Below, in pieces: positions 13,569 through 15,256 of a stretch of 15,256 nt of DNA. The notes beneath the pieces are model-generated. The model made no database searches and had not been told where the DNA came from. It saw nothing but the letters and a program-made list of their open reading frames with translations. Source of the DNA: Streptosporangiaceae bacterium (lineage in GTDB: Bacteria > Actinomycetota > Actinomycetes > Streptosporangiales > Streptosporangiaceae). The stretch covers positions 1 through 15,256 of the forward strand of contig JASIBJ010000517.1 of the NCBI GenBank assembly GCA_030045215.1. Direction: 5' to 3'. The translations under genes were made by a program, and so were the position numbers. Each line of letters begins with the position of its first letter. Position 1 is the stretch's first letter.

Positions 13569-15256
13569 ATGACCGACCCGGAAGCTGCTCTCGGACTGCT
13601 CGTGCAGCGCGCGCTGGCGGATCAGCTCGGCAGCGAGTTCGCCATGGCCGACCCGCTGATCCGGCCCTCCGGGTTCGCCGACTACCAGAGCAACGTGGCC
13701 CTGTCCCTGGCCAAGCGGCTCGGCAGGCCCCCGCGCGAAGTAGCCGAGCTCATCGTCAGCGGCCTTGCGGGTGCGAGCGCCGTGCAGACGGCGGAGGTCA
13801 GCGGGTCCGGGTTCATCAACATCACGCTACGGGACAGCTGGCTCGCCGAGCAGGCCGACGATCAGCTCGCCGACCCGCGCCTTGGCGTGCCGGTCGCGGG
13901 GCCCGCGCAATGCGTCGTGGTGGACTACTCTGCACCGAACGTCGCCAAGGAGATGCACGTCGGGCATCTGCGGACGACAGTCGTGGGTGACGCGCTCGTG
14001 CGCGTCCTGGAGTTTCTTGGGCACCGCGTGATCCGGGCCAATCACATCGGCGACTGGGGCACCCAGTTCGGCATGCTGCTCGAGCACCTGCTCGATGTCG
14101 GGGAGCAGGCCGCCTACGACCAGCTCGCGGCCGGCGAGATCAACGAGTTCTACCAGGCAGCGAAACAGCAGTTCGACGCCGACCCCGTGTTCGCGGAGCG
14201 GGCCCGGCTCCGGGTTGTGGCCCTGCAGTCGGGCGATCCCGAGACGGTGCGGCTTTGGCAGACCCTGGTGCGGGACACCGAGCACTACTACAACGCCATC
14301 TACCGCCGGCTCGACGTCACGCTGACCGACGCGGACCTGGCCCCGGAGAGCTTCTACAACTCGATGCTCGCCGATGTCTGCGACGAATTGGAGTCGCTGG
14401 GCGTTGCGGTCATCAGCGAGGGCGCGCTGTGCGCGTTTCCGCCAGGGTTCACCGCCAGGGACGGCAGCCCGCTGCCGATCATCCTGCGCAAAAGTGACGG
14501 CGGTTACGGCTACGACGCCACGGACATGGCGGCTATCCGGTACCGCGTGCGGGACCTCGGCGCCGATCGGCTCATCTATGTGGTTGGCTCGGAGCAGGCA
14601 CTGCATTTCGCCATGATCTTCGCAGTGGCCAGGCAGGCGGGCTGGCTCACCGACAAGGTCAGGGCTGAGCACGCCACCATCGGCATGGTAGCGGGGGCGG
14701 ACGGCAAGCGATTCCGGACCAGAAGTGGTGGCTCGGTCAAGCTCAGCATGCTGATCGACGAGGCCGTCGAGCGGGCCGAGGAGGCAATCAGGGACAGGTA
14801 TGACGATCCCGTGCAGCGTCGCCAGATCGCCGAAGCGGTCGGCATCGGGGCGCTCAAGTATGGCGACCTCTCGGTCGCCAGGGACTCCAGCTACGTGCTG
14901 GACTTCGACCGGTTGCTTGCGCTGAACGGCAACACCGGGCCGTACCTTCAGTACGCAACCGCGCGGATCCGGTCTATCTTCCAGCGAGCCGGGCTCGACC
15001 TAGGTCAGGCTACAGGTCGGGTGCTGCTCGGAAGCCCGGCGGAGCGAGCGCTTGCGCTTCAGCTCCTCGGATTCGGCCGGGCCGTCACCGACGCGGCAGC
15101 CACGGCCGAGCCGCACAAGCTGGCAGGCTTCCTGTTCGACGCGGCCAGCGCGTTTACGACGTTCTATGAGCAGTGCCCGGTGCTGGCGGCCGAGGGCGAG
15201 ACGCGGGTCAGCAGGCTAGCCCTGTGCGGACTGACGCTGCGTGTGCTCACTACCGG
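13569..15256 (+). CDS. argS: Arginyl-tRNA synthetase, C-terminus cut by window end
   Basis: Open from ATG 13569 to the window end: 562 codons and no stop. It is a class Ia synthetase charging tRNA-Arg in the cytoplasm. The N-terminal ArgS-specific domain (about 1-90) contains DYQSNVALSLAKRLG. The HIGH motif is HVGH (130-133) in SAPNVAKEMHVGHLRTT. NHIGDWGTQFGML follows in the catalytic core. The KMSKS region is DGKRFRTRSGG (about 376-386), the degenerate form usual in ArgS. NTGPYLQYATARIRSI marks the start of the anticodon-binding domain. Known ArgS proteins end near a PERM-type tail, so perhaps only 13-30 residues are missing. In other actinobacteria lysA and hom follow argS; that lies beyond this window. 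Confidence 0.96.
   Translation, partial: MTDPEAALGLLVQRALADQLGSEFAMADPLIRPSGFADYQSNVALSLAKRLGRPPREVAELIVSGLAGASAVQTAEVSGSGFINITLRDSWLAEQADDQLADPRLGVPVAGPAQCVVVDYSAPNVAKEMHVGHLRTTVVGDALVRVLEFLGHRVIRANHIGDWGTQFGMLLEHLLDVGEQAAYDQLAAGEINEFYQAAKQQFDADPVFAERARLRVVALQSGDPETVRLWQTLVRDTEHYYNAIYRRLDVTLTDADLAPESFYNSMLADVCDELESLGVAVISEGALCAFPPGFTARDGSPLPIILRKSDGGYGYDATDMAAIRYRVRDLGADRLIYVVGSEQALHFAMIFAVARQAGWLTDKVRAEHATIGMVAGADGKRFRTRSGGSVKLSMLIDEAVERAEEAIRDRYDDPVQRRQIAEAVGIGALKYGDLSVARDSSYVLDFDRLLALNGNTGPYLQYATARIRSIFQRAGLDLGQATGRVLLGSPAERALALQLLGFGRAVTDAAATAEPHKLAGFLFDAASAFTTFYEQCPVLAAEGETRVSRLALCGLTLRVLTT

Overview
The window is GC-rich, tightly packed bacterial chromosome and looks actinobacterial (Actinomycetota). 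The support is an actinobacterial-type protein O-mannosyltransferase, a SigR/SigH-type redox sigma factor, frequent GTG starts, GC-rich hairpin terminators without T-tracts, and several genes whose -10 box (TANNNT) lies 6-7 nt from the start codon, the layout of leaderless actinobacterial transcripts. Genus cannot be told from the sequence. No rRNA, tRNA, CRISPR array, insertion sequence or phage gene was seen.

Layout. (1) 2-1033 (+): the C-terminal part of a membrane protein O-mannosyltransferase, ending in a hairpin. (2) 1290-1871 (+): an ECF sigma factor of the SigR/SigH oxidative-stress group. It is preceded by a candidate promoter of its own class (GAAT-N18-GTT) and a perfect 8+8 bp palindrome. 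The usual anti-sigma gene rsrA/rshA does not follow it. (3) 1872-2132: three consecutive strong hairpins, then a Nudix hydrolase (2133-2705, +) that is probably leaderless. (4) A block on the minus strand, read from 7020 down to 2730: a TetR regulator, a short-chain dehydrogenase of the 3-hydroxyacyl-CoA dehydrogenase type II kind, a crotonase-fold enoyl-CoA hydratase, and a CDP-glycerol glycerophosphotransferase-like protein. (5) 7104-10625 (+): two tandem but separately punctuated DHA2-family (EmrB/QacA-like) drug:proton antiporters. The first is divergent from the TetR gene across a promoter region carrying three TTAC-N4-GTAA sites. The second has its own hairpin-rich leader. (6) 10646-12016 (-): a radical SAM protein of the lysine 2,3-aminomutase (KamA) superfamily. 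(7) 12381-13520 (+): plsX, fatty acid/phospholipid synthesis, across a 364 bp divergent intergenic region from the KamA-like gene. (8) 13569 to the window end (+): argS, lacking only its last few codons.

How the genes work together. The TetR-MFS pair reads as a classic self-regulated efflux module. The dehydrogenase and hydratase would catalyse consecutive steps of acyl-CoA beta-oxidation, but each has its own leader, so a single operon is not proven. plsX and argS are housekeeping genes. The sigma factor and the two regulated transporters suggest a stress or xenobiotic-response neighbourhood. I see no clear new multi-gene system. The most interesting signals are regulatory: the sigma factor lacking an adjacent anti-sigma gene and having a self-type promoter, the in-register operator array, the structured region before the second transporter, and the unassigned KamA-like enzyme.
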